From: CAZUZS01 sp964624795
Lineage (GTDB): Bacteria; Calditrichota; Calditrichia; RBG-13-44-9
Direction: 5' to 3'
Length of the DNA stretch: 64,000 nt
Assembly (NCBI GenBank): GCA_964624795.1
Contig: CAZUZS010000005.1
Location: forward strand, 46,499 to 110,498
Each line of letters starts with the position of its first letter. Within the stretch, counting starts at the first letter, position 1. The notes under the pieces were generated by a model. The model was not told where the DNA came from, ran no database searches, and worked only from the letters and a program-made list of their open reading frames with translations. Below are positions 46,001 to 53,700 of the stretch, piece after piece. The position numbers were made by a program, and so were the translations under genes.

Positions 46001-48795
46001 ATCGCTTTATGGTGAAAGGCATGTTGCAGCAGGAAATGGAAGAGCGGCTGCGCGGAGCGGATAATGGCGGTATTAGTGAAACGGAATTCCGGCAAAAGGC
46101 ACGCGGCGAACTGTTGGCCTACCGCATGAAATTGGCGGCAAAGATCCGCAAGGTCTTTCTGGAGCCGTATTTCGAGTTCGCCGGTGAAACAGATACTGCC
46201 AAGAACCGGGAAACTTACAAAACAGACCGGCAGGGAGCTGAGATGGACTACCGGGAGTTTGGGAACACCAATACCGATCCCGGGGATATTTTCCGCTTTT
46301 TTGTGCGGGTAAAACCGCGTGTTTTGCTGGAGTTCATTGAAAAGGAAATCCTGCTTTCTCCGCGCTTCACTTACATTCGTGAGTATTTCCCGGATGTGAA
46401 GTCCCACAATTACCGTGAACAGCAGGATTTTATGAATAAAGCCGAAGACCTGTTTGTATTCAATCATTCGGTGGTATTCACCCAAATTTTATATGTGTGG
46501 GAGGCCGGTTCCGCACACTGGCAGGAATTTGTGAAGCAGAGCAAAGCTTTCAGGGAATATTTCTCTGTTCTCACCTCGAACAATCCGCTTGCGATTGAGA
46601 ATATTGAAGTTTACGGAGAAAGTTTCCTGTTCCTGCTGCGGGATTTTGCACAGAAATTTCCATACACCCAGCACAAGGAAAAATACAATTCCCGCCTGCG
46701 GAAAGTAGCGGCTGTGATGTCCTGCGGGAAAAATTTCGCGCTGTGGAAAACCGCCGGGCGGGAAATTCCGTGGGAAACACCGGCCTCGCCCAATAATATC
46801 ATCCATGTGCGGCTGGCAACCGGCTCGATTGTGGAACAGATGAATGCGCATCCGTTTGGGAAGCTGCACACCGCCCTGACTCACAACGGCGAGACCACCA
46901 ATTATGAAACACTGAAACAGCGAGTGGAGCAATTTGGTCTTCCGCCGCTGGCAACTACCGACACCGAGGTGGCTTCTCTGAAATTTCACCTACTTGCCGA
47001 GGAATTGGAATATCCGGACTGGGCGCTGTTTGAAAGTTTTTCGCCAACCACCGGCGACGACCTGGCACTGATGCCGCCCGAAATCCGGCATCACCTGGAG
47101 GAGGTGCAGCGGGTGGAGTTTACCAGCTCCCCCGACGGTCCCTACCAGTATCTCTGCCTGCGGCAGGTGCCGGCTAAAAATGTGACGGAACGGGTTGACC
47201 TGAAAGATCCCGCCGACCTGCGGCCCAGCACAACAGCTTTCTGGGTGGACAAACACGGCGGGCGGGAGCGTGCCTTTAGCATGATCGCCTCCGAGGAGCA
47301 GGCTGTCCAGCAGATGCTGCAATTGCTGGACCGGGAAGGGCTGATCGATGGCGCAGCACCGGACGAGGTGCTGGTGAGCAACGGGATGATCAGCCGTTTT
47401 CACTACGATGAAAAGAGCCGGGTCACCAGTTATGAATTGATTGACCGTTACGGGCAGCAGATAGAGACCGCGGATTACGGCCGGCACTACAGCATGAGCC
47501 GCAGCCGGCTGCAGGAACCGGATGGTGTCGCGGAATTGCGGTCACATATCTCCGATCAATTTACCGAATTAAGATCGGCGGAGAACATGGCGGAATCGGC
47601 AGCCGGCGTTAGCCGGGTGCTGCAAATGTGGATCAGGGAAAACTTACCCGGCTGGGACTTTAATACTTACCGCTGGGCGTTGAATGAAATCGCAGATCAA
47701 AGCACCAAACTCTTCCGGGAAAAAAGTGAGCTTGCCGCAGAATGTGCAGATGTCGTGGTTGATATTTTAACCTATTTTGTCGATCACCTGCGCAGCATGG
47801 ACACCGGGGAAAAGGCGAAAGGCTCGCTGCTCGATATCGCCAGGACAATGCTGTATGAGTATTTTGATCGGCTGTCGGATCTTGATTCCGGGCGGTGGGT
47901 GAAAATCACCGCTGCCCAACCGGAGATTAATAAACCGTCCGGAGATAGGCAGCAAATTCTTCTCATCGATGCCACCGGCTTCACGCCGGAAGGAATCGAT
48001 CCGGAAAAGAGCCAGGCACTGCTTCTGGCGAAAGCTTACGCGCATGGCTGGCGCAATTTTGTTCTTTATCGAGTGAACGGACAACGGCTGATTTCAACCG
48101 CCGTAATGGGCAGTTCCAGCACAGACGATGTGGTGATGGATGTTTACGGCACGCCGGGCGAATATTTCGGAGCCTTCATGCAGGGCGGCACGATTCGCCT
48201 GCACGGAAATGCCCAGAATTTCTGCGCCATGGGGATGCACCACGGACATCTGCACGTGTTTGGAAATGCTGGAAAAGTGTGCGGGTACGCCAGCAAAGGA
48301 GGCGAGGTTTTCATCCTGGGCAATATTGTGGACCGCGCCTGGACCAATTCAGTAAACGATCCGCGCTGCCAGGATTTGCGGGTGCATATTTTGGGCAGCG
48401 CCAGCAAATATGCCGGCGAGTCGCTAATGGGCGGCGATTTCTTCTTTGGCGGAATGTATTTCGATAGCACCGGGAAACTGCGGGTGCAGAACCGGCCATA
48501 CCGCGGTACCAAGCTTTTGGGCGGCGCATCGCGCGGCAACCTGCTGTTTTTCGATCCGTATCAAAAACTCGATCCACACCAGTACGCCCACGGGAAGGTA
48601 AAGGAAATTGCCGAAGAGGACTGGCCCTACTGGAAAGAGGTTGTAATGAATACCCTGGACAAAACCGGGGTGGAACTGCACCATAAGAAAGGCAAAGTAT
48701 CGTTTGTTGCAGATGACCGGGAATTCGAGATTGCGCCGAAAAACTTTGTATTAATCGTCCCCAAAGGCGGACTTAAAGGATATGAATCGCATTAG
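40063..48795 (+). CDS. giant FAD oxidase - Fe-S - glutamate synthase - glutamine amidotransferase fusion
   Basis: A 2910-residue multidomain redox enzyme. In order: (1) FAD-linked oxidase of the GlcD/D-lactate dehydrogenase type, PCMH FAD domain about 98-270 and C-terminal cap to about 545; (2) GlcF-like Fe-S motifs, Cys615/618/621/625 and 666/669/672/676; (3) ferredoxin-type Cys762/765/768/774 and 794/797/800/804; (4) a divergent glutamate-synthase-like barrel about 860-1240; (5) a canonical GltB FMN domain about 1340-1880, with GEGG near 1418, GGTGASP near 1750 and a [3Fe-4S] motif at Cys1826/1832/1836; (6) a class II glutamine amidotransferase (GlxB-like), Cys1932, HVR near 2248, HNG near 2274 and TDTE near 2299; (7) a GXGXG domain about 2640-2860. 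No NAD(P)H-binding GltD part exists. The natural reading is ammonia transfer from glutamine to a 2-oxoacid driven by electrons from a hydroxyacid. The ATG at 40063 follows AGGAAG. No stop or frameshift interrupts it. Confidence 0.8.
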   Translation: MIASNFQTEFDFLQAKSAEKRIKAQQSAVGLLLEKYTQEFASKEQIERDPLCSELRKLLSGASSIFPLNPVQQEVYHGDSGTAFVPSGLKKVLLNIRSRFVVRPGTLADLQKFVRFAFERKIKYTIRGAGTWPFGGSVPMNQEIILDLSYLDFFKVDTKQSRVVAGPGVIFADLRNALRESGFGLRQDITNPNSGTVCGWVVTGGLGIGAFKYGHVKNSVEAVFLMQPDGEWRILTPTDDNFATVFGSEGQVGIVAGVVLKVIPLSYVSKPYAFSFTGADSVHQFIQLLDEWQLRPTSVIYFDPNYIHTTYEVEKAKLQTELQEAVESGDAVRMTRLRQDLDVNEKLTGLQHTVVLEFDTKEDYQKALRYPMFSSGSERKRYRDLTFWRVAPAVAHKLWDHRYMPVAMKPRGPSMLVSETIVPLDKFHNYMDFVQSAITYWTGNPVKTEGHILNSREALLQTIILADTGTLRHKLYLGLVPFMTQTALHFGGRAYGIGIWNLPFLKGMLRNGQAQQVADLQNLKKELDPNGLLNQCKYINPTGRKLTLRMFKKATPLFMENGVKIIHSGMKNGHGISFYSLGRWLWKGSKALMPKVVPPGIQADRHPLLAINSACAECDSCERVCPTSDVFGLLGLATPITRRKTANRLALGKKIGREEALGFLVCTRCDNCTRVCPTNIPLTKMFDLVEQDTRFQLALGMEKEEKKEFVERFWEVMKESPLYVEHTLAEQKEERSHLEHGIKITYPRGFAYAKLFIDPETCIHCGMCAHENACTYGARHGQPREIPELIDENCALCNACINYCPQNKLVQAEREYVDGLIEHAVDLDEKKYWETKKSYLRDTTTIQRSPELTEMADIYVTEDILMEIDKEASTGQIPVSGMGQGDRHMGIGFGAERFSHFHIVGPAQNRLHEGDPDEELSVKLGRRHRYCKFDQEGNLHNPPFPSIKLMSPILFNAVPLESNGRVELAFIKVAEKQKTLVAMDFNRFLEYYDFLVEEGQYKNLPLVVVPRVDQEMINHLQVHPRVSRELLTDLWQMPMFEVLYHEDMQRTIQFIKDSVSSLDGRLPLLCGYLEVSEHNIIGGMEILPDLQEKIEKFLKCGVDVLHIHGLRNNDNYFVTSQAVRAVHHFLLGSDRRHEVAIIASGGIRLASDSQKTIQRGAEATFIGFAALLALDPYAYRAIIEEKTTTEKLMNLDIDWAVKRLNNQMESRKIQILEVLGAAGFKDLKKTVGEEGRLIDFYELEDRIQKNVFEKEDKIAVYQQLNGRLIEEEALPPDASPRYSELKSRVVDLRSPHHFYELGEINQTVYNRDHVWPGTLIETIGRMAKGDPAMFYLKGVKSTGLLGDGFDVMKILYQRDPDLISDSELDRVSTAVSLDKDLILRAPWMFGGKSVGSVGLDTWQAHVIASRELGIQYDTGEGGYPTAFFLNRKGEPIFFTEPEIQAVKNLFTHNRHYSVREMKNIFRENGITSDSHPNIYQTLQQYPDLQKFLFYEVVNENDEKYVSTELKTGLFGVTKETIKKARRVVIAYSQGAKMGIGGHILAQKVNKLVSYLRGIQGLEYLNNEKIQSLVQKIEKFEKDSDHPLHEVAKSSYPDLLRAQDDNEIFPELKSWLWQLQQRAHELNEDRRIDPIEFEHILRLCEEVIGYSYTSIISPFPFHNCYSIEDVKAFVDIVRMINPQAVISVKVSPSVDIEFIAAGLGRIAKDNTEEILKDKAAEIRENTLELGKMLSDYAKKYGMRIEMWLDGPRGGTGASPNIIKGQMGMHIEYAIPLIHNRLVQDGLRNYVKFFVSGGIRTYEDVIKAVALGADGVVWGTAPLVAIGCDRNRNCHDGCSRGIATSNLIMQKLRDVELNTRQMVNAFLIMQMQVIRSLAALGFRDIRELRGRFDKIQWLGLKERVDFRIRQRREFLQQRRERVAEPAHATGQTNCGVAAIIGTDPIPSYILDKTLAAMKNRGMDGVGVAKTLCFPEYPHHYAYRFMVKGMLQQEMEERLRGADNGGISETEFRQKARGELLAYRMKLAAKIRKVFLEPYFEFAGETDTAKNRETYKTDRQGAEMDYREFGNTNTDPGDIFRFFVRVKPRVLLEFIEKEILLSPRFTYIREYFPDVKSHNYREQQDFMNKAEDLFVFNHSVVFTQILYVWEAGSAHWQEFVKQSKAFREYFSVLTSNNPLAIENIEVYGESFLFLLRDFAQKFPYTQHKEKYNSRLRKVAAVMSCGKNFALWKTAGREIPWETPASPNNIIHVRLATGSIVEQMNAHPFGKLHTALTHNGETTNYETLKQRVEQFGLPPLATTDTEVASLKFHLLAEELEYPDWALFESFSPTTGDDLALMPPEIRHHLEEVQRVEFTSSPDGPYQYLCLRQVPAKNVTERVDLKDPADLRPSTTAFWVDKHGGRERAFSMIASEEQAVQQMLQLLDREGLIDGAAPDEVLVSNGMISRFHYDEKSRVTSYELIDRYGQQIETADYGRHYSMSRSRLQEPDGVAELRSHISDQFTELRSAENMAESAAGVSRVLQMWIRENLPGWDFNTYRWALNEIADQSTKLFREKSELAAECADVVVDILTYFVDHLRSMDTGEKAKGSLLDIARTMLYEYFDRLSDLDSGRWVKITAAQPEINKPSGDRQQILLIDATGFTPEGIDPEKSQALLLAKAYAHGWRNFVLYRVNGQRLISTAVMGSSSTDDVVMDVYGTPGEYFGAFMQGGTIRLHGNAQNFCAMGMHHGHLHVFGNAGKVCGYASKGGEVFILGNIVDRAWTNSVNDPRCQDLRVHILGSASKYAGESLMGGDFFFGGMYFDSTGKLRVQNRPYRGTKLLGGASRGNLLFFDPYQKLDPHQYAHGKVKEIAEEDWPYWKEVVMNTLDKTGVELHHKKGKVSFVADDREFEIAPKNFVLIVPKGGLKGYESH

Positions 48796-48913
48796 CGAGA
48801 AAAAAAAGTTGAATCTTTGACGGTGAAATCCGGTTAAAGATTCTGTGATTTTATATTTGCCAAATCGGATGATAGCTGGCAGCCAGGAAGGCACATATCG
48901 AACCATAAAAAGC

Positions 48914-48956
48914 TTTGACAGGATTAACATGATGACAGGATGAGGAAATATCCTGT
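48914..48956. repeat. left copy of inverted repeat with adjacent hairpin
   Basis: TTTGACAGGATTAACA at 48914-48929 is the exact reverse complement of 49137-49152. Immediately to its right ACAGGAT (48935-48941) and ATCCTGT (48950-48956) form a hairpin with an 8-base loop, so the ACAGGAT core occurs three times. Similar GACAGGATTAACAGGAT strings are, from memory, frequent between genes of environmental bacteria. Confidence 0.55.
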
Positions 48957-49136
48957 TTATCCATTCTTATGGTACAAATAAATCCTTAAAGATGTTGTTA
49001 TGAAAATGGCCAAAGCGGAACTTGCTTTCGACGATTGAATAGCATGTGCGGAATGATGCAAACAGCAAGAGCGTTTCCGGGTAAACCCAAATCTATAAAT
49101 TGGAGTTTGAAAAATCCTATTGAATCCCGCTGGTCC

Positions 49137-49152
49137 TGTTAATCCTGTCAAA
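49137..49152. repeat. right copy of inverted repeat
   Basis: TGTTAATCCTGTCAAA, the perfect inverted partner of 48914-48929. It ends 12 bases before the PIN-PhoH start codon, so RNA pairing between the copies could hide the ribosome site. A longer open frame beginning at 49120 reads through this repeat (N-P-V-N-P-V-K-I-P-V-K), a further reason to prefer the later start. Confidence 0.55.
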
Positions 49153-49164
49153 ATCCCGGTGAAG

Positions 49165-50484
49165 ATGAAAAAGAAGATCTTTGTTCTGGACACCAATGTT
49201 ATCCTGCACGATTACAATTGTATCCACAGTTTTGAGAAGCATGATATCGTCATTCCCATCACCGTTCTGGAGGAAATAGATAATTTCAAGCGGGGGCAGG
49301 ATCAGATCCATTTCAATGCCCGCGAATTCATTCGCATCCTGGATGGATTGGCAGGCGATAAACTGGTGGCGGACGGCGTTTCGCTGGGAATCGGAAAGGG
49401 CAAGATCAGGATTGTGACCAACCACCAGCACGAGGAGGAATTGGAACAGAGCTTCAGTGAGATGAACAATGACCACCGCATTCTCAGCGTGGCGATGTAT
49501 TTAACGAAGACCGCCGGTGACCGGGAGGTCATATTCGTTTCCAAAGATGTGAATCTGCGGCTCAAAGCAAAATCGTTGGGAATAAAAGCACAGGATTATT
49601 ACACCGATCGCATTCAGGACATTGAAAAACTTTATACCGGCAAGCGCACGGTTCTGGATTTCCCATCTGATCTTATTGATCAGCTCTATCGCCCGGAAGG
49701 CGTTATTGACCCCGTCGATTGTGGCCTGAACGATGTTCTCCCCAGTGAATATCTGATACTGAAGAATCAGCAGAAATCCGTCCTGGCCTATTATGATCCG
49801 GAGCTAAAACAAATCCAGCGGGTGGAAAAACGCGGCGCCTACGGCATTAATCCCCGCAATGCCGAACAGACCTTCGCGCTTCATGCGTTGATGAATCCCA
49901 ATGTGATGCTGGTTTCTCTTTCCGGGAAGGCGGGCACCGGCAAAACATTGGTGGCGCTGGCTGCCGCCCTGGAAGTGAGGAGCAAGTTTCAGCAAATCTA
50001 TTTGGCCAGGCCCATCATACCACTGTCAAATCGTGACCTGGGCTACCTGCCCGGCAACCTGGAGGCCAAGCTGGATCCTTACATGCAGCCGCTATACGAT
50101 AATCTGAATGTCATCAAAAACCAGTTCCACGAGACCGATAAAGCTTACAGCCGGATTACCGACATGTTGGAGCAGCAGAAGCTGTTTATCTCGCCGCTGG
50201 CATATATTCGCGGTAGAAGCCTGGAGCGAATTTTTTTCATTGTGGATGAGGCGCAAAACCTTACGCCACACGAGGTGAAAACTATTATTACCCGCGCCGG
50301 GGAAGGAACCAAGATCATTTTTACCGGCGATCCCTATCAGATCGACACGCCCTACCTGGATGCCCAGTCCAACGGATTGACTTATTTAATCGACCGCATG
50401 AAGGGACAATCGATTTATGCCCATATCACATTAGAGAAAGGCGAGCGGTCAGTTTTAGCTGAATTAGCCAGTAATCTGTTGTAA
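49165..50484 (+). CDS. PIN domain - PhoH-like ATPase (PhoH2 type)
   Basis: A 439-residue cytoplasmic protein fusing an N-terminal PIN nuclease domain (residues about 1-145; K-I-F-V-L-D-T-N-V-I-L-H-D with the first catalytic Asp, then V-L-E-E-I-D with a second acid) to a C-terminal PhoH ATPase (about 200-439). The Walker A motif is S-G-K-A-G-T-G-K-T-L and Walker B is F-F-I-V-D-E-A-Q-N-L, with the F-T-G-D-P-Y-Q-I-D sensor. Characterised PhoH2 proteins are ATP-dependent RNA unwinding and cleaving enzymes. The ATG at 49165 starts right at the PIN domain; an upstream TTG would translate a repeat. Confidence 0.92.
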   Translation: MKKKIFVLDTNVILHDYNCIHSFEKHDIVIPITVLEEIDNFKRGQDQIHFNAREFIRILDGLAGDKLVADGVSLGIGKGKIRIVTNHQHEEELEQSFSEMNNDHRILSVAMYLTKTAGDREVIFVSKDVNLRLKAKSLGIKAQDYYTDRIQDIEKLYTGKRTVLDFPSDLIDQLYRPEGVIDPVDCGLNDVLPSEYLILKNQQKSVLAYYDPELKQIQRVEKRGAYGINPRNAEQTFALHALMNPNVMLVSLSGKAGTGKTLVALAAALEVRSKFQQIYLARPIIPLSNRDLGYLPGNLEAKLDPYMQPLYDNLNVIKNQFHETDKAYSRITDMLEQQKLFISPLAYIRGRSLERIFFIVDEAQNLTPHEVKTIITRAGEGTKIIFTGDPYQIDTPYLDAQSNGLTYLIDRMKGQSIYAHITLEKGERSVLAELASNLL

Positions 50485-50547
50485 CACAGTGCCAGATATC
50501 TTCTGAAATGCACCGGAATATTCGAATTCCTGCGGCGTTGGCCTACA

Positions 50548-50937
50548 CTAAAACTGCGGCACGTCCTGCATCACGCGTGAAAGAATGCTGCCAAAGGTAA
50601 AGATGCCCACCACAATAAACGCTATTTCTATTATAATCAGAATTCCAAGAATGACAAAAAATAGCCGCAGCTTGTCCATCATGACCACCAGTTCCTGCGG
50701 ATTGTTGGTGAACTGTGCATTCGAGGCCCGGCCCCCGGCTTGTATAAGCAGGACCCCCAACCAGATAGGCAGCCAGGCAATAAGAATCCCGACGATACTG
50801 ATGGCGGTGAGTGCCCCGCTGATGATCATCATAATTCCCAGAAACTTAAGCCAGCCGTTCATGTTGAGGCTGATTTGCTGGATTTGCTGCAAAATAATGG
50901 CTTCCTGAGGTTGCTGTGTAGTAACAGATTCTTGCAT
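50548..50937 (-). CDS. DUF5362-like membrane protein
   Basis: A 129-residue protein with a Gln-rich hydrophilic N-terminus (about 1-25) and three hydrophobic helices: W-L-K-F-L-G-I-M-M-I-I-S-G-A-L-T, then I-V-G-I-L-I-A-W-L-P-I-W-L-G-V-L-L, and F-F-V-I-L-G-I-L-I-I-I-E. This layout is that of DUF5362 proteins. The ATG at 50937 has GGAG 8 bases upstream; a longer frame from 51000 lacks a ribosome site. Unknown function. Confidence 0.7.
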   Translation of the reverse strand: MQESVTTQQPQEAIILQQIQQISLNMNGWLKFLGIMMIISGALTAISIVGILIAWLPIWLGVLLIQAGGRASNAQFTNNPQELVVMMDKLRLFFVILGILIIIEIAFIVVGIFTFGSILSRVMQDVPQF

Positions 50938-51048
50938 ATTCGGGTCTCCGGTTTTATAAGTTTTTTTCCCGATTAACGGTGCGATTAATTTTAATGACAA
51001 TGAAAGATAGCAGCTAATTACCTGCTGGCGTAGAAATCGTTTTTGGGC

Positions 51049-51504
51049 TTAGAACGCAATCACCAGCAATTGAGACAGCCGGGCATTCTCTTTAATCTGT
51101 ACACCGATTTTCGGAACCCAGAGTGGGATTCTGAAATCCTTATCGATCTTATGCACGGTCAGGGTTGGATGAAGACAACCGGTGGAAAGCAGATGAGGAT
51201 GCGCCTGCAAAATACCGATCTGTGCTTCCGGCAGATCGATGGTCTCGTTAAATTGAATGAGAAAATAACCTTCGTGCATCTCCCACCAGCCGTAGGAATC
51301 TTCGGGTGTCCTTTTTACCGGAAATACCGGCTCCACATTTCCCGGTTGATATTCGCTGCCGCCGAAATCCAGCCGTCCACTGGATTTAATGCGATATATT
51401 TTGCCCACCGTTAAATCCAGGTAAGGATCATTAAATTGCTTCTTCTGGGAAATCAGGCCGGATGAAGATGTTACAAATAATCCCGGATCAATTATCTTGG
51501 TCAT
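51049..51504 (-). CDS. divergent dCTP deaminase / dUTPase superfamily protein
   Basis: A 151-residue protein with an N-terminus like archaeal dCTP deaminases (I-I-D-P-G-L-F, then DPYLDLTVGKIYRI and D-F-G-G) and a beta-rich remainder ending in I-K-E-N-A-R-L-S-Q-L-L-V-I-A-F, the closing strand pattern of the fold. The catalytic block of dCTP deaminase/dUTPase (R-S-S-x-x-R-x-G) is not recognisable; H-P-H-L-L-S-T-G-C occupies that place. It may therefore be a structural relative with another ligand, or inactive. AGGAG precedes the ATG. Confidence 0.55.
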   Translation of the reverse strand: MTKIIDPGLFVTSSSGLISQKKQFNDPYLDLTVGKIYRIKSSGRLDFGGSEYQPGNVEPVFPVKRTPEDSYGWWEMHEGYFLIQFNETIDLPEAQIGILQAHPHLLSTGCLHPTLTVHKIDKDFRIPLWVPKIGVQIKENARLSQLLVIAF

Positions 51505-51606
51505 AATTAAACTCCTGCATATTATTTATCCGCCCCGCCAATATAATAAAGAGTCTTTAAAGAGTGAATGAATTTTTCGCGAAATGCGGAGTAAACAGTA
51601 GCCGCT

Positions 51607-52647
51607 TTATTGATAATAGCGCTTTCGAAAGCCGGTGAATTCAGGGAGCCCAAGGACTACCCGGTAGAAAAAGGCGGAAAGGAAACCCAGGCCGTAGCCG
51701 ATTATCTGAATGGGCATGATGAGCGGGACCAGATAGAGCATCCGCCAGTTTTTGTATTCCAGACCGGCATGGATGGCGGAAAAGGCCAGCACCAGCACTC
51801 CCAAAAGAAAAAGCCAGCGGGAAACGGTCCAGACGGAACCGGAAAGGAGACTGAACAGAATCAATAGAATCAGGAAAAGTGTGGCAAAAGCCGGGGCAGC
51901 GTGCAGCGGTTCCAGCATGGCTTTGTCGATTTTGTAAAGGTTGATGCGGGCTACCCCCCAGTTGAAAACCTGCCGGAAAAATTTCCTGATGCCGGTGCGC
52001 CGCTTATGGTAAACAACTGCATCATCGATGTAAATCACCCGCTCTCCGCTTTTGATAATACGATTGCTGTATTCGATATCCTGCCCGTGGCGCAGCGAGC
52101 CAAATCCCCCGATTTTCCGGTAAAGCTGCCGGGACAGTCCCATATTAAAACTGCGGGGATAAAATTTGGCCAGCTTCTTCCCTTTGCGGCCCCGCAGCCC
52201 GCCGGTGGTAATAAACGATGTCATGGAGTAATTGATGGCTTTCAACAGCGGCGGAAAATCCTCACGGAAGCTGTCCCGTCCGCCGAACGCCTCGGCCTGC
52301 TGGGTGTGTAATTCCCGATCGATGGCGGCGAGCCATTTGGGATGCACGGTACAGTCGCTGTCGATGAAGATAAAGAAATCGCCGGCAGCTTTCTCCATGC
52401 CCATATTGCGCGCAGCGCCGGGACCTTTGTTTTGCTGGTGATAAAATTGCAGCGGGAAAGTAAGCTTATCGCGAAAAGATTCGACCACCTCCCTGGTGTT
52501 GTCGGTGGAGCCGTCGTCGGCGATGAGCAACTCCAGGCGGTCGGGGGAGAAATCCAGATGAACAAAGGATTCCAGCAATTCCCGGATTTCGTCTTCCCTG
52601 TTAAAAGAAGGAACGATGACACTGTATTTTGAATATTTCTTTTCCAT
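51607..52647 (-). CDS. membrane-associated family 2 glycosyltransferase
   Basis: A 346-residue glycosyltransferase. A GT-A domain (about 1-230) shows Y-S-V-I-V-P-S-F-N-R, IADDGSTDN, and the metal-binding F-I-D-S-D-C (DxD-like) with H-P-K-W-L after it. Two or three hydrophobic helices follow (about 240-330), anchoring it in the inner membrane. The Q-D-I-E-Y-S-N-R motif resembles the (Q/R)xxRW region of processive enzymes but lacks the Trp. It probably adds a sugar during envelope polysaccharide or glycolipid synthesis. It is last in a leftward unit with another GT2, a DUF4292 lipoprotein and a TPR lipoprotein. Confidence 0.88.
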   Translation of the reverse strand: MEKKYSKYSVIVPSFNREDEIRELLESFVHLDFSPDRLELLIADDGSTDNTREVVESFRDKLTFPLQFYHQQNKGPGAARNMGMEKAAGDFFIFIDSDCTVHPKWLAAIDRELHTQQAEAFGGRDSFREDFPPLLKAINYSMTSFITTGGLRGRKGKKLAKFYPRSFNMGLSRQLYRKIGGFGSLRHGQDIEYSNRIIKSGERVIYIDDAVVYHKRRTGIRKFFRQVFNWGVARINLYKIDKAMLEPLHAAPAFATLFLILLILFSLLSGSVWTVSRWLFLLGVLVLAFSAIHAGLEYKNWRMLYLVPLIMPIQIIGYGLGFLSAFFYRVVLGLPEFTGFRKRYYQ

Positions 52648-52768
52648 GATTTAACTGCAAACGACTCCGGAGGTCTGGTCGTCTAAAGAAATTGTTTATC
52701 GTGAAAATGCAAGAGTCCGGAAATACCAAACGCGGTCCTGAGTAAAGAAGTAAGTTCGCCGGTTGATG

Positions 52769-53692
52769 TTATTCGATTCTCTCTTTGATCGTATATTGGG
52801 TTCGCTCCGCGAAATTTGCTGAAATCATCTCTCCAAGCAGCCCGAAAAAGATAAACTGCACCCCCACTATGATTGCCAGAATGCCCAGAAAGAACAGTGG
52901 CCGGTTCCGTATCCGTTCGCCAAAGAACCAGCCAACGGTCAGGTAAAGCTCGATTACAAGACCGATCAGCATGGAAAAAAGTCCCATCATGCCAAAGATA
53001 TGCAACGGTGTGGTTTTGTACCGGGTGATAAAAAGAACCGTCAGCAAATCGAAGAAGCCGTTGAAGAAACGGGAGATACCGAACTTTGTCTTGCCGTATT
53101 TTCGGGGATGGTGCTTGACCACCTGTTCGCCCACCCGGTAGCCATCCCAATGGGCCAGGACCGGCAGGAAACGGTGCAGCTCCCCATAAACCTGCAAATC
53201 GTTCACAACGTCCTGCCGGTAAGCCTTCAAGCCGCAGTTGAAATCGTGAATGCGAATACCGGTCAGGCGTGAAGTAACAAAATTGAAAAAGCGGGACGGT
53301 ATTGTCTTCGAGAGCGGATCGTAGCGTTTCTTCTTCCAGCCGGAAACCAGGTCGTAGCCCTCTTCCAGCTTCGTGATGAGCTTGGGAATCTCATGTGGAT
53401 CATCCTGCAAGTCGGCATCCATTGTAATGACATACTTCCCCTGCGCCAGCGTAAAACCTTCCGACAGCGCGGCGCTTTTGCCATGATTTTTCCTGAAACT
53501 GATAACCTTGAGCGGTTTGAACTGCTCTTTCAGAGACCGCAGCATTTCCATGCTGCCGTCGTTGCTGCCATCGTCCACAATGATGACCTCATATTCCAAA
53601 TGCAGCGGCAGCAAGGTTTCCTCGATCTGTAAAATTAATTCGGGAAAAGACTCTTTTTCATTATAGGCTGGAACAACAATCGAAACATCCAT
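52769..53692 (-). CDS. DPM1/GtrB-like polyprenyl-phosphate glycosyltransferase
   Basis: A 307-residue GT2 enzyme of the dolichol-phosphate mannosyltransferase type: S-I-V-V-P-A-Y-N-E-K, IIVDDGSNDGS, NHGKSAALSEGF, and MDADLQDDP (metal-binding D-x-D) are all present, followed by F-N-C-G-L-K-A-Y-R. Two C-terminal transmembrane helices (about 225-250 and 262-290) match GtrB/ArnC members, which load sugars onto undecaprenyl phosphate. The acceptor is presumed to be undecaprenyl phosphate. Its ATG lies 8 bases after the DUF4292 gene stop. Confidence 0.92.
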   Translation of the reverse strand: MDVSIVVPAYNEKESFPELILQIEETLLPLHLEYEVIIVDDGSNDGSMEMLRSLKEQFKPLKVISFRKNHGKSAALSEGFTLAQGKYVITMDADLQDDPHEIPKLITKLEEGYDLVSGWKKKRYDPLSKTIPSRFFNFVTSRLTGIRIHDFNCGLKAYRQDVVNDLQVYGELHRFLPVLAHWDGYRVGEQVVKHHPRKYGKTKFGISRFFNGFFDLLTVLFITRYKTTPLHIFGMMGLFSMLIGLVIELYLTVGWFFGERIRNRPLFFLGILAIIVGVQFIFFGLLGEMISANFAERTQYTIKERIE

Positions 53693-53700
53693 AATAGTGG

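Larger units (their letters stand above)
48796..49164. other. intergenic region with inverted repeats
   Basis: 369 bases between the fusion gene and the PIN-PhoH gene. It contains a 16-base inverted pair (48914-48929 and 49137-49152) and a short hairpin, listed separately. Between them the sequence is AT-rich with no gene. No clear T-run terminator follows the fusion gene. Confidence 0.5.

Noticed and set aside
49120..49164. Longer N-terminus for the PIN-PhoH protein
   Set aside because: The extra 15 codons read through the inverted repeat and lack resemblance to the family, whose PIN domain begins at the ATG at 49165.
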